DNA of 64,000 nucleotides, taken from JADJPF01 sp964492845. GTDB taxonomy: Bacteria > Acidobacteriota > Blastocatellia > Chloracidobacteriales > JADJPF01. The stretch lies in the NCBI GenBank assembly GCA_964492845.1, contig CAZBMZ010000012.1, positions 1 through 64,000 on the forward strand, read 5' to 3'. Both the position numbers and the translations under genes were made by a program. The notes under the pieces were generated by a model. It was not told where the DNA came from. It worked only from the letters and a program-made list of their open reading frames with translations, and searched no databases. Positions within the stretch are counted from its first letter, which is position 1. Every line of letters starts with the position of its first letter. Of the stretch, positions 17,805 through 26,572 are shown one piece after another.

Positions 17805-19078
17805 CTATAAGTTTTTTCTGGCATTGCACGAATTTTTAGCCCTCTAGTCTCTGGAAATAACCAAATCCAAAGACCGCTTAAGATGGCAAAAATTGCCGCA
17901 AGTGAGATGCCACCGCTTAAGCCATAGTATTGAGCAGTTACGGCAACAAGTACAGGAGCAAGAAACTGGATACCTCTTGCAAAGTTATAGGCTGAACCCA
18001 TTGCAGTATTTCTAATGCTAGTTGGGTAAAGTTCGGCAAAAAGAGGCCCATAACCAGCAAACATTCCTGTACCAAAGCCAACTAAAAACATAAAAGAAAG
18101 TATTAATGCTGGATAGGCAACAATAACTGACCACATTAAAGTGATCATTATTAAGCCTATCGCCATTAAAAAGCTAAATATTGTATAAGCTGGTCTTCGG
18201 CCAAATTTATCAGCCGTCCAGCCAAAAGCGAGGTTGCCAAAAAACGCCCCAACTTGTGCAACTATTACCCAAAATGCTGACTTTGCTAAAGAAAAAGATC
18301 GTTCTGTATATAAATAACCTGGTAGCCAGGAAAAAGTAATCCAATAAGCTGCCATATCAAAAATTGCTAAAAACAAAGAAATAGTAAACAAGTATCTATA
18401 CTGAGAGCCAAAAAGTATCCAAAAATTAACTTGAGGCTCTTTGTTTTCTTTTGGTAATTTGTTTAGAAAATCTTTTCTTTCCTGCCAAATATCTGATTCT
18501 GGAATACGCTTTCTAACAAAAACTACAAGCAAAGCTGGCAAAATGGAAATATAAAAACAGGCCCGCCAACCAATTTCAGGAGCAACTAAACCCCCAACAA
18601 TTGCAGCTAAAGCAAACCCAACTGGCGCGCCAGACTGCATAAAAGCCGCATAACGTGCGCGGACTCTAGGCGGAAAAGTTTCTCCAATATAAGTTTGTCC
18701 TGTCGCCCATTCACCCCCAACCCCAAAACCTGTTAAAGCTCTAAATAAAATCAATGTCCAAAGATCTACAGCAAATCCTGATAGAAAAGTGCCTAAACTA
18801 AAAAGCAAAATTGTCCATTCTAAAACTTTTTTTCTACCATATTTATCAGCTAAAAATCCAAATAGTCCACCTCCTAATGCCGTAGCCGCTAGCGAAGCAC
18901 CAAAAACCCAGGAAGTTTCTATGTTAGTTAAATTTAACTCTTTTCCTATAGGAATTAGTAAAAATGAGTAAAGGATTAGATCATAAAAATCAAATACCCA
19001 CCCAGCCCAACACATCATTAAAATTTCGTAATGTGTACGAGTAGGCTTTTCATATTCATTAAGTTTTAACTCTGCCAT
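17801..19078 (-). CDS. MFS transporter, SHS (sialate/organic acid:H+) type
   Basis: 425 residues with about 12 hydrophobic helices. The first helix carries the AGWVFDFYDLILYSF signature seen in sialic-acid and carboxylate symporters. Two MFS loop motifs, DKYGRKK near 83 and DKFGRRP near 288, confirm the superfamily. TGFGVGGEWATGQTYIGE (about 115-133) matches the SHS/organic-cation branch. The substrate is likely a small organic acid or sugar acid, but no catabolic genes are adjacent. It ends convergently with the WD40 gene with a 4-bp overlap. Start at ATG 19078 behind an AGG site. Confidence 0.88.
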   Translation of the reverse strand: MAELKLNEYEKPTRTHYEILMMCWAGWVFDFYDLILYSFLLIPIGKELNLTNIETSWVFGASLAATALGGGLFGFLADKYGRKKVLEWTILLFSLGTFLSGFAVDLWTLILFRALTGFGVGGEWATGQTYIGETFPPRVRARYAAFMQSGAPVGFALAAIVGGLVAPEIGWRACFYISILPALLVVFVRKRIPESDIWQERKDFLNKLPKENKEPQVNFWILFGSQYRYLFTISLFLAIFDMAAYWITFSWLPGYLYTERSFSLAKSAFWVIVAQVGAFFGNLAFGWTADKFGRRPAYTIFSFLMAIGLIMITLMWSVIVAYPALILSFMFLVGFGTGMFAGYGPLFAELYPTSIRNTAMGSAYNFARGIQFLAPVLVAVTAQYYGLSGGISLAAIFAILSGLWIWLFPETRGLKIRAMPEKTYS

Positions 19079-19210
19079 TAATTTACCTGTTTCTACCTAT
19101 TTTTGTAAGATTAATTAAAATGTTTTATTTAAGTGATAAATGTAGGAAATAGGAAAATATAAATTATAGTTTTTAATCTGATAAGAAAGCAAACAGCGAA
19201 TTAGAAAAGA

Positions 19211-19240
19211 AAAAAGGCACAACATAAATTGTGCCTTTTT
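19211..19240 (-). terminator. Rho-independent terminator after the glycine-zipper protein gene
   Basis: A 12-bp stem (AAAAAGGCACAA / TTGTGCCTTTTT) with a 6-nt loop. On the minus strand it is followed by T-rich TTCTTTTC, about 40 bp past the stop at 19280. It could act on both strands. Confidence 0.85.
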
Positions 19241-19279
19241 TAACTATCTAAAATTTTCTTACTAAAAGTTAATTAATCT

Positions 19280-20956
19280 TTAGTCTTGGTTATTGTCAAA
19301 GCCTATTCGGTAATTATCCGCTAATGCTCGAATATCTTTTTCTAAGTCAAACCAAGCTTTTTCTACTAAGTAAAACTCTCTGTTTCTTTCAATTATGCGT
19401 TTTGCTTGACGAGATTCTCTTACTAGAGATTGTACAGCACCCTTTAAGCCTGCCTCACTTCCACGAGAAGTTAATAAAAGTTCAACAAACCCTGCTGTAT
19501 TGCTTAAGTTACTTAATGTAGATAGAGTAACTGCTTGAGCTTCTGTTAAACGACCAACATTAAATTCTTTTCTACCACGACGAGTAACACCTGTTGATTC
19601 TTTATAACCTTCAACCATGCTAGCGGTTTGTTGTTTAAGTCTTTGAGCTAGTTCTAAACTAGCACTAGCTAAAGAAATAGTAACAGGAGTACCTTCTCCA
19701 TGTACAACTACCTTGGTAATAATATTATTATCATCTCGGACAGCAGGAACTTCAACAGGGTATTTGGTTAAAGCTTGACTAGCACCACCAAAAGGAGGTG
19801 CGCCAGTGATGTAGACATGTAATTGGTCGCCATCAACTTGGGTGCTGGTATAAATTTGCCAGCCACCGCTATTGGTTTCAGCACTAGCTTTAACTCTGAT
19901 GCTGTCTCTTTGACGATCAGCCGTTGCATTAAGAATACGTACTGGTAAAATCTCAATCCCGTCTTCATTAACTAAACCTAATTGGTAAGCAGTATCTAGG
20001 TCTAAATCGCCAGTTTGTTGTAAATCATAATCACGTTGAAAAGCACGTACTGCACTGCGAGTGCTTGGGCCATTAATACCATTAAGCGGGCCTTTATAAT
20101 AATTTAGATCTAATAAAGCTTTTTGAGCGCGTTTTAGGACTACTTGAGATTTTAGGTCTGCTGTTCGTAAGTTACTACCTCGCGGATTTTGGTTATTGCT
20201 GTTATTTCTAGGGTCACGATTGTCATTTCGTGGGTCACGATCATTAAAGCGATCTCTATCATCATTTGCACTATAAGCATCAGGAACAATAACAGGTCTT
20301 AGAAGTTCCATACCAAATTTTTGACCATTCATTACTTGAGCTTCTTCACCCTTAGAAAAAATAGAGCCTAAAATACCGGCTGCTGCACCTACACCAGCAC
20401 CAATTGCTGCACCTGATCCACCACCTGCAATAGCACCAATTGCCGCACCACCTGCCGCACCACCACCAATAAAGACTACATTACGTTTAGAAGAAGAGCC
20501 TCCAGAAACGCGGCCTTCCTCATCAATTTGTTTTTGCTCAACAGCATCTAAACTAGCTAATTGTCCTTCAACAGTAATAACTTGACCATTAGGTAAACGT
20601 AAACGATCAAAATCAATTCCTAAAGTTCCAGATTTACTCTTTCTTTCTGCTGCTTTTACAGAAGAAACTTTACCTTCTATTTTTGCACCCTTTGGGATAA
20701 GTACTGCTCCGTTAATTCTTACATCGTCAAACACAGTAGCAGTAAAAGGATCGCCAATTGCCGCAGTTCGAGAAGTCAGATAAGTATCCATACTTAGCTT
20801 TAATATTGTCCCTGCTCTAACTTCTTGGTTGCGTTGGTTGTTAGTATAGCTGCCACTATCTGAGTTATAAGCATAAGCATAATTAAAAAGTGGCAAAATC
20901 GTAGAAACTGCCATTAATAAAGCTACTAGCCTTGCTTTCCCCACTCCTAACTTCAT
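19280..20956 (-). CDS. Exported glycine-zipper and peptidoglycan-binding protein
   Basis: 558 residues. Signal peptide at 1-29. A domain reminiscent of TrbI/type IV secretion beta barrels follows (about 40-150; AGTILKLSMDTYLTSRT, then IPKGAKIEGKV). Next come a Gly/Ala-rich glycine zipper (about 160-200), a charged Asp/Arg/Asn-rich linker and a PG_binding_1 domain (about 265-320, ending DYDLQQTGDLDLDTAYQLGL). The C-terminus is beta-rich and then helical, of no recognised family. It probably sits in the periplasm bound to cell wall. ATG 20956 has GGAG upstream; GTG 20968 overlaps that site. A strong terminator follows. Confidence 0.75.
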   Translation of the reverse strand: MKLGVGKARLVALLMAVSTILPLFNYAYAYNSDSGSYTNNQRNQEVRAGTILKLSMDTYLTSRTAAIGDPFTATVFDDVRINGAVLIPKGAKIEGKVSSVKAAERKSKSGTLGIDFDRLRLPNGQVITVEGQLASLDAVEQKQIDEEGRVSGGSSSKRNVVFIGGGAAGGAAIGAIAGGGSGAAIGAGVGAAAGILGSIFSKGEEAQVMNGQKFGMELLRPVIVPDAYSANDDRDRFNDRDPRNDNRDPRNNSNNQNPRGSNLRTADLKSQVVLKRAQKALLDLNYYKGPLNGINGPSTRSAVRAFQRDYDLQQTGDLDLDTAYQLGLVNEDGIEILPVRILNATADRQRDSIRVKASAETNSGGWQIYTSTQVDGDQLHVYITGAPPFGGASQALTKYPVEVPAVRDDNNIITKVVVHGEGTPVTISLASASLELAQRLKQQTASMVEGYKESTGVTRRGRKEFNVGRLTEAQAVTLSTLSNLSNTAGFVELLLTSRGSEAGLKGAVQSLVRESRQAKRIIERNREFYLVEKAWFDLEKDIRALADNYRIGFDNNQD

Positions 20957-21214
20957 AATAATTTTCACTCCTTCAGTTAATATTTATAAATACTGTTTTT
21001 TTGATGATTAAAATATGTCAGCTATCGGATGCTTGTATAATTTAGATCGTTTGCTTTTAGAGCTAAAACAGATCACTTATACTAATGGCTAGGCTAATAG
21101 AGTCAAGCCTATTGAGCAATTTATATTGCTAATTATATTTTGCCTAGTAAATCATGGTAGGGATATTTAACTGAGTAACTAAATTTACTGGTGGAATATT
21201 CTTGTTTAAAACTT

Positions 21215-22648
21215 CTAAACTTCAGGATAGTCAAAAGGATGGTTTGCTAGCACAGCACGCATATTGATTTGTCCAAGTAAGGCTTCTAAAAACGTAGCAA
21301 AAATATGAACAACTTTAGTAAAGTCTTCTAATACTCTAGTAGACATTGCTTGATAAGTCATCTTTTCAAAATCATCCCAATCCTTATACATTAAATATTT
21401 TAATGAACTTTCTCTAAATAAAGTTATTTGCTCATTAACTTCAGAAATTTTACTTTTTGCTGGGGTGGTTTGAAAACGACGAAAAGCACATAAAAGCCGC
21501 CAAATATCTAGGCGTAGCCTTAAGGATTGGTCTAAGCGAGTTTGAAAAGAGCTAAAAATTTCTAGTCCATTAAAATCAGACTTAAAGATTTGTACTAGTG
21601 ATACTACTGATTGTTGAAAGCAATCTCTTAAAAGCCCATGAGAGTTTTCAACTTTAGCATAAATTGATGAAGCATGACTTAAAGAAGTAAGTCCTGTTAA
21701 TTCACGTCCAAAAACTTTTTTTAAGTCCATTTGCAAGGCATAAAGAGAACCATCAATAGCATTGGACACTTCATTTAATAGATTAGGCATAGTTAATACT
21801 TGCTTTTCTGTATATTGAATTAGTTGATAGGCTTCTGTCTTAATTAATATAAAAATAGCTAAACAATTTTTTAACGGACGATCTTGACCTAAATCATTAG
21901 CAATAAAATCTAGATATTTTAATAATCTAAAAAAATTTAATAATGTTTTTGTGATTTCTTGCCTTATTAAATCATCATTTATATTATTAACGATTGCTAC
22001 TAAAGCACTATTTTCTATGCAGTCGTAGATTTTATATCTATAAGTTACTAGTAAATTAGTGTAGTAACTGCGCTTAAATTCCCTTAAAGTTAGTTTTCCA
22101 ATAGTAATAAATGTTTGTAAATTAACATTTACTATTCTAGTAAAATCATCTGTTTTTATTAAATTATCAATAATTATACAAATATCTGTTAATGTTTCTG
22201 TAAGTAGTGCTAAAGATTCACTTGGGGTAGGTTGAAAAAGTGAAGTTTCAACGTCTTGTTCTATCCAATTTAATTGTTCAAATAGATCCTTGTAATATGT
22301 ATTAAGTTCTAATGTTAGGTTATTTTCGCTAACTAGTTCATTAGCAAGCCAGTTCATACGCAAAATAACGTTACGAGCAATTTTTAGCTCTTCAGTAAAA
22401 TTTTTATTAACAATATTGCTATTTTCTTGTTCTGTAAAAGGATGGCTTTTAAGTATAAAGTAAGACTCAAAAGATCTAAGCCACATTTCTAACTCAAATA
22501 AATAATGCGTTTTTTGTGTTTGGGAAATCATATCTAGCCAACGTTGCAAGCAACGAGGGCTACTTAAGGATATGACTTTAGTTTGACCTGTAATATCTAC
22601 TACTTCTTCTGTTAGAAGAGTTCCAGGTTCTTTTTCTACATCATTCAT
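21215..22648 (-). CDS. Hypothetical helical protein
   Basis: 477 residues. I do not recognise a family. It is almost entirely helical by composition, without signal peptide, membrane segments or clear catalytic motifs. Leucine, glutamate and isoleucine dominate, with many TNL/LIKT-type segments. TTG 22663 would extend it by five residues, but ATG 22648 is the more likely start. It is flanked by exported-protein genes on the same strand. A broadly similar composition is seen in the unknown protein at 60533-61522, but I cannot show homology. Confidence 0.6.
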   Translation of the reverse strand: MNDVEKEPGTLLTEEVVDITGQTKVISLSSPRCLQRWLDMISQTQKTHYLFELEMWLRSFESYFILKSHPFTEQENSNIVNKNFTEELKIARNVILRMNWLANELVSENNLTLELNTYYKDLFEQLNWIEQDVETSLFQPTPSESLALLTETLTDICIIIDNLIKTDDFTRIVNVNLQTFITIGKLTLREFKRSYYTNLLVTYRYKIYDCIENSALVAIVNNINDDLIRQEITKTLLNFFRLLKYLDFIANDLGQDRPLKNCLAIFILIKTEAYQLIQYTEKQVLTMPNLLNEVSNAIDGSLYALQMDLKKVFGRELTGLTSLSHASSIYAKVENSHGLLRDCFQQSVVSLVQIFKSDFNGLEIFSSFQTRLDQSLRLRLDIWRLLCAFRRFQTTPAKSKISEVNEQITLFRESSLKYLMYKDWDDFEKMTYQAMSTRVLEDFTKVVHIFATFLEALLGQINMRAVLANHPFDYPEV

Positions 22649-22827
22649 AAAATGAGGCCCCAAACAGTGACAAAACTGGCTAAAAATACTCTATTAATGT
22701 AGAAAAGGCAAGTTAACTTGTAACGCAGTAATAAGTAGAATAGTAGAAAATCCTAAATAGGATCAATAGAAATTTCGTTTTGTTGATAAATTATTGATTT
22801 GGATTAGAAATTTATTAGGCTAAAGAG

Positions 22828-22852
22828 AAAACCCAAAATACCTTTGGGTTTT
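22828..22852 (-). terminator. Rho-independent terminator after 22865-23641
   Basis: A 10-bp perfect stem (AAAACCCAAA / TTTGGGTTTT) with a 5-nt loop, followed on the minus strand by CTCTTT. It lies 13 bp past the stop of the exported-protein gene. Confidence 0.8.
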
Positions 22853-22864
22853 CTACTAAGTAGT

Positions 22865-23641
22865 TTAGTCTTCGTCTGTGCCTAACTCGATCTTAACATC
22901 AGAAGAAAATCTCTTATAATTTGTATAGCGTACTTCCATACGTGTATGAATAGAATTACCAGGAAACTCTAATACATCATCAGAAAAAGTGTAGGTAGGA
23001 AACCAATATTTTCCATCAATGTTTTCTCGATAAGTTTCAAACTTTGGAAAACGTTCTTCGCCTTCTGGTAGTCCTTTACCAGAAACTTTTACAATTTGCA
23101 GGTCTTGATCATCTACCCAAATTCGACCTAAAAGAACCCTTTCCCCTCCACGTTTATATTTTGGTATTGATTTTGGCTTAACATCAAATACATAAGTATC
23201 GATTTCATCTATTTTCTCTTTGCCAACATAGTTGATTGAATACTTAGGTAAGTCTTTTGTAGTAAGACAAAATGTTTGAATTTCTTCTAAGTCTTTTAGA
23301 TCTGTAGGAGTAATAACTAAATCTCTTAGTGTTGATTGTGGAAAGCGGACAATTCTTTCTGTACGTTTGCTGCTGTCATCAAAAACAATATCTGATATTC
23401 GGAAAAATTCGCCTGTTGGCCGGTTGCTAGGCCCAATAGTTTGAATTCTTACTTCTTGACGAAAAGTATAAGAATTGCGATTTTCCTTAAAGTCACTTTC
23501 TTTTGCTGCAAATTCTTTGATGATTTTATCAATATCTGGTGGTTGTTCTGCTGTCCGTATTTGAGCATTAGTAATTATCGATAAGCTTACTAATATTAAT
23601 AAGCTACAGACTATCATTACACGATACCAAGATTTTTGCAT
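22865..23641 (-). CDS. Exported outer-membrane lipoprotein-sorting-like protein
   Basis: 258 residues. A clear signal peptide (about 1-27, hydrophobic SLLILVSLSIITNA). The mature part is beta-rich, with segments such as DTYVFDVKPKS, RIWVDDQDLQIVKVSGKG and YWFPTYTFSDD. These resemble the LolA/LolB-like fold of outer-membrane lipoprotein-sorting homologues that are frequent in Acidobacteriota. No lipobox cysteine is visible. It has its own terminator and is divergent from a ribbon-helix-helix gene, so it is probably monocistronic. Confidence 0.65.
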   Translation of the reverse strand: MQKSWYRVMIVCSLLILVSLSIITNAQIRTAEQPPDIDKIIKEFAAKESDFKENRNSYTFRQEVRIQTIGPSNRPTGEFFRISDIVFDDSSKRTERIVRFPQSTLRDLVITPTDLKDLEEIQTFCLTTKDLPKYSINYVGKEKIDEIDTYVFDVKPKSIPKYKRGGERVLLGRIWVDDQDLQIVKVSGKGLPEGEERFPKFETYRENIDGKYWFPTYTFSDDVLEFPGNSIHTRMEVRYTNYKRFSSDVKIELGTDED

Positions 23642-23769
23642 AATGGTATTTACTCCATAAAAATTTACTAAATTAATTAATTAGTTAGTAGAAAGTTGAT
23701 TCTAGCATTCACCTGTTAGTTTTAATAGATGCTTATAGCTTTTATCTAAGATGCTTAAGAGCTTTTTCC

Positions 23770-23798
23770 TTGACGCTAACAAGACTTAGGCTTACTAT
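23770..23798 (+). promoter_or_regulatory. Predicted sigma-70-type promoter for the RHH gene
   Basis: TTGACG, a 17-bp spacer and TACTAT lie 55-80 bp before the ATG at 23853. The -35 is near consensus and the -10 moderate. Confidence 0.45.
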
Positions 23799-23852
23799 TG
23801 AAGAAATTTGTAATTCAATAACAACCTTACATAATTTATGATAGGAGGAAAC

Positions 23853-24293
23853 ATGTCCAACAAAAGCAACTATCAAGAAGGGGAAATCATTATTGAGGAA
23901 AAAAACCCCGATACAGCATCTCCCCCAGCAGAGACACCTAGCAAAACACCTAATGAAAGCCGAAATAGCGGTTTAGAAGGTATTACTTCACAATTTCGTG
24001 AGCTAGCACAGAAGATTCCAGAGTCCATTGGAAAAGCTATTGAAAGTGCATTATCAGCCCGTGAGCATGTTGTCATGGTAAGAGTTAATGATGAATCTTT
24101 GACTAAGCTAGATCATCTAGTAGAAGCTGGTATTTTTAAGAGTCGATCTGAATCAGCCGCTTTTTTAATTAGCGAAGGTATTAAAGCCCAATCAAATTTA
24201 TTTGACCGCATCTCCCAAAAAATAGAGGAAATTAACCGCTTACGATCAGAGCTAAAAAATATTGTTGGACAAGAAGTAAACCGATCTGAATAA
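23853..24293 (+). CDS. Ribbon-helix-helix (CopG-like) domain protein
   Basis: 146 residues. The first 60 are acidic, Pro- and Ser-rich and probably disordered. Residues 70-125 form a CopG/Arc-like ribbon-helix-helix: a VMVRVNDESLTKLDHLVEAG strand-helix, then KSRSESAAFLISEGI. A short coiled coil closes the protein. It is likely a dimeric DNA-binding regulator or nucleoid protein. GGAGG lies 4 nt before ATG 23853, so the upstream ATG 23838 is rejected. A terminator follows at 24320. No toxin gene is next to it, so a toxin-antitoxin role is not supported. Confidence 0.75.
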   Translation: MSNKSNYQEGEIIIEEKNPDTASPPAETPSKTPNESRNSGLEGITSQFRELAQKIPESIGKAIESALSAREHVVMVRVNDESLTKLDHLVEAGIFKSRSESAAFLISEGIKAQSNLFDRISQKIEEINRLRSELKNIVGQEVNRSE

Positions 24294-24319
24294 ACTTATT
24301 TTGTAAGTTTTGCTAGTCT

Positions 24320-24358
24320 TAGCCACAGGCATAATTAATATATCTGTGGCTATTTTCA
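24320..24358 (+). terminator. Rho-independent terminator after the RHH gene
   Basis: A 9-bp stem (TAGCCACAG / CTGTGGCTA) with a 15-nt loop, followed by TTTTCATT, 27 bp after the stop. Confidence 0.75.
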
Positions 24359-24383
24359 TTAAGTTATATTTATTAAAATTGTT

Positions 24384-25334
24384 ATGTCTGAGTTTAAGGT
24401 TAAAATAGAGTTGCTTGCTGAAAGGTGCGAAATCTGTCACCAATCAGATTTATTTTCTCCAGAAACAGGAATTTGCTCACGCTGTCAGAATTTAACAACT
24501 AAAATTGAAAAACAATCTACAAAACAAATAGCCAAAAATCTTATTGACAAAAAGATAGAGCGTTATACAGCTATTTCTACTGCTATCATTGGTACAAGTT
24601 TAATAGCTATTTCCACGTTAAATTACCTATTAGTTCTTTTCTTAGCTTTTATTTTAAGTTGGACATTAGCAAATTTATTTGTTTATTTAACTACTTCTCT
24701 TAAGGAAGTTTACCCTGACTCATTATTGTCAAATATAAAATTTTCTCCTGCTACAATAGGCGACTTTCCAGATTTAGATGACAGTAAGCTACAACAATAC
24801 ACATTTGAATTAAAAGCTTTAGGGTTTAATCGTGTTGGAGACTATAAGCTAGATAAAGAAAATCAATCTTATTTTGTTAGAACTTTTATTCATCCAAAAC
24901 ACCACACTTTAGCAGAAATTCATTTGTTGCCCAAATCAAGTCAAAATAGCCAAGCAACATCTTTAATTATCACTAGTTTCTTTGAAAAAGAATGGCTATT
25001 TTACTCAATAAATTCACCTTTTTTAATTAATTATTTTTTTCAATTACCTAAAAATTTATTTTTAAGGGATTCTTCTAGCTCACTTAAAGAAATGCTAGAA
25101 ACTCATCTTAGCCATCGAGAAAGTTTGATAGCTTCAGCTAAACTAGAACTAATCTTAAATCCTTCAATAAATTATTGTTTTGATATGTTTTATAAAATGC
25201 ATGAGCAACAAAAAGAGCTATATGCAAATAAAAAATTATTTACACTTTTTTTTTCTCAATTGATATTTCGTATTTCTGCCAGCGAAAATAATATTGGCAA
25301 TCTTATAGCCAAAATCAAGAAAACCCCTAATTAA
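24384..25334 (+). CDS. Hypothetical membrane protein with N-terminal zinc-finger-like cysteines
   Basis: 316 residues, no recognised family. Cysteines C15-x2-C18 and C31-x2-C34 form a probable treble-clef or ribbon zinc site. Two adjacent hydrophobic segments (about 64-110) suggest a membrane hairpin. The rest is soluble, with a beta-like LGFNRVGDYKLDKENQ section and helical C-terminus. The arrangement suggests a cytoplasmic zinc finger next to the membrane. It is monocistronic between a terminator and serC. Confidence 0.6.
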   Translation: MSEFKVKIELLAERCEICHQSDLFSPETGICSRCQNLTTKIEKQSTKQIAKNLIDKKIERYTAISTAIIGTSLIAISTLNYLLVLFLAFILSWTLANLFVYLTTSLKEVYPDSLLSNIKFSPATIGDFPDLDDSKLQQYTFELKALGFNRVGDYKLDKENQSYFVRTFIHPKHHTLAEIHLLPKSSQNSQATSLIITSFFEKEWLFYSINSPFLINYFFQLPKNLFLRDSSSSLKEMLETHLSHRESLIASAKLELILNPSINYCFDMFYKMHEQQKELYANKKLFTLFFSQLIFRISASENNIGNLIAKIKKTPN

Positions 25335-25481
25335 TTTTAATTACATTACTTGCCTAGCAGCATAAAATAGGTTGAAGCGATTTGACCACAAAGCTTAATT
25401 AAGACTAATCTATATATTTATTTTTCCTTGCTTTTATAGTTAATAAATACAAGTGTATAGAACAATTAGGAGGATTTAATT

Positions 25482-26567
25482 GTGACAGAAAGAATTTATA
25501 ATTTTAGTGCCGGGCCAGGTGTGTTGCCTTTAACAGTTTTAGAAGAAGCACAACGTCATCTAACTTCTTTGCCTGGTGTAGGAATGTCAATCCTAGAAAT
25601 CAGTCACCGTTCCAAGGCTTTTGACAAGGTTATTTTAGGAGCAGAAGCAAAACTTAGACAATTGCTTAATATTTCTGATGATTTTCATGTGCTGTTTTTA
25701 CAAGGTGGAGCTAGTTTACAATTTTCTATGATTCCAATGAATCTACTAGCTAAAGGTGCAAAGGCCGACTATGTTAATACAGGTGCATGGTCAAAAGCCG
25801 CCATTAAAGAAGCAAAAAAAATTGGTCAAATTAATGTTGCTGCCTCTACAGAAAGTGAAAATTTCGCTCGTATCCCTAAACAAGAAGAGCTAAAGCTTGA
25901 TACAGAAGCAACTTATGTACATATCACCTCTAACAATACTATCTTTGGTACAGAATGGCATTATGATCCAGAAGTAGGTAAGGTTCCGCTAGTTTGTGAT
26001 GTTTCATCAGATATTTTGAGTCGTCCAATAGATATGTCTCGCTATTCATTAATTTATGCTGGTGCGCAAAAAAATATGGGGCCTGCTGGAGTTACTCTAG
26101 TAGTTATTCATAAAGATTTTGTTAAGGAGCCGGCTGCTGATATGCCTACAATGCTTGCTTATAAAACTCACACTGAAACTAAATCGCTTTATAACACTCC
26201 GCCAGTTTTTTCAATTTATATTGTTGATTTAGTTTACCAATGGTTGCTTGATTTAGGTGGGTTAGAAGCGATGCAAAAACTTAATCAAGAAAAAGCTAAA
26301 TTACTTTATGACACGATTGATTCAACAGAATTTTATCGAGGTCATGCACACACTGATAGTCGTTCACTTATGAATGTTACATTCCGACTTCCTAATGAAG
26401 AATTAGAAAATTTATTTGTTAAACAATCTACTGCCGCAGGCTTAGACGGCCTTAAAGGGCATCGCTCAGTAGGTGGATTAAGAGCTTCTATTTACAACGC
26501 ATTTCCTAAAGCAGGTGTAGAAGCATTAGTAGAATTTATGAAGGAATTTGAACGTAAAAACGGGTAA
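25482..26567 (+). CDS. serC: Phosphoserine aminotransferase
   Basis: 361 residues, normal SerC length. A PLP-dependent class V aminotransferase converting 3-phosphohydroxypyruvate and glutamate to phosphoserine and 2-oxoglutarate in serine synthesis (the family also serves pyridoxal phosphate synthesis). The N-terminal NFSAGPGVLP block, the GMSILEISHRSK motif, the Schiff-base lysine in AGAQKNMGPAG (about 197) and HRSVGGLRASIYNA near the C-terminus are all characteristic. It starts with GTG behind TAGGAGGA at good spacing. No serA or serB is adjacent. Confidence 0.96.
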   Translation: MTERIYNFSAGPGVLPLTVLEEAQRHLTSLPGVGMSILEISHRSKAFDKVILGAEAKLRQLLNISDDFHVLFLQGGASLQFSMIPMNLLAKGAKADYVNTGAWSKAAIKEAKKIGQINVAASTESENFARIPKQEELKLDTEATYVHITSNNTIFGTEWHYDPEVGKVPLVCDVSSDILSRPIDMSRYSLIYAGAQKNMGPAGVTLVVIHKDFVKEPAADMPTMLAYKTHTETKSLYNTPPVFSIYIVDLVYQWLLDLGGLEAMQKLNQEKAKLLYDTIDSTEFYRGHAHTDSRSLMNVTFRLPNEELENLFVKQSTAAGLDGLKGHRSVGGLRASIYNAFPKAGVEALVEFMKEFERKNG

Positions 26568-26572
26568 GTTTT

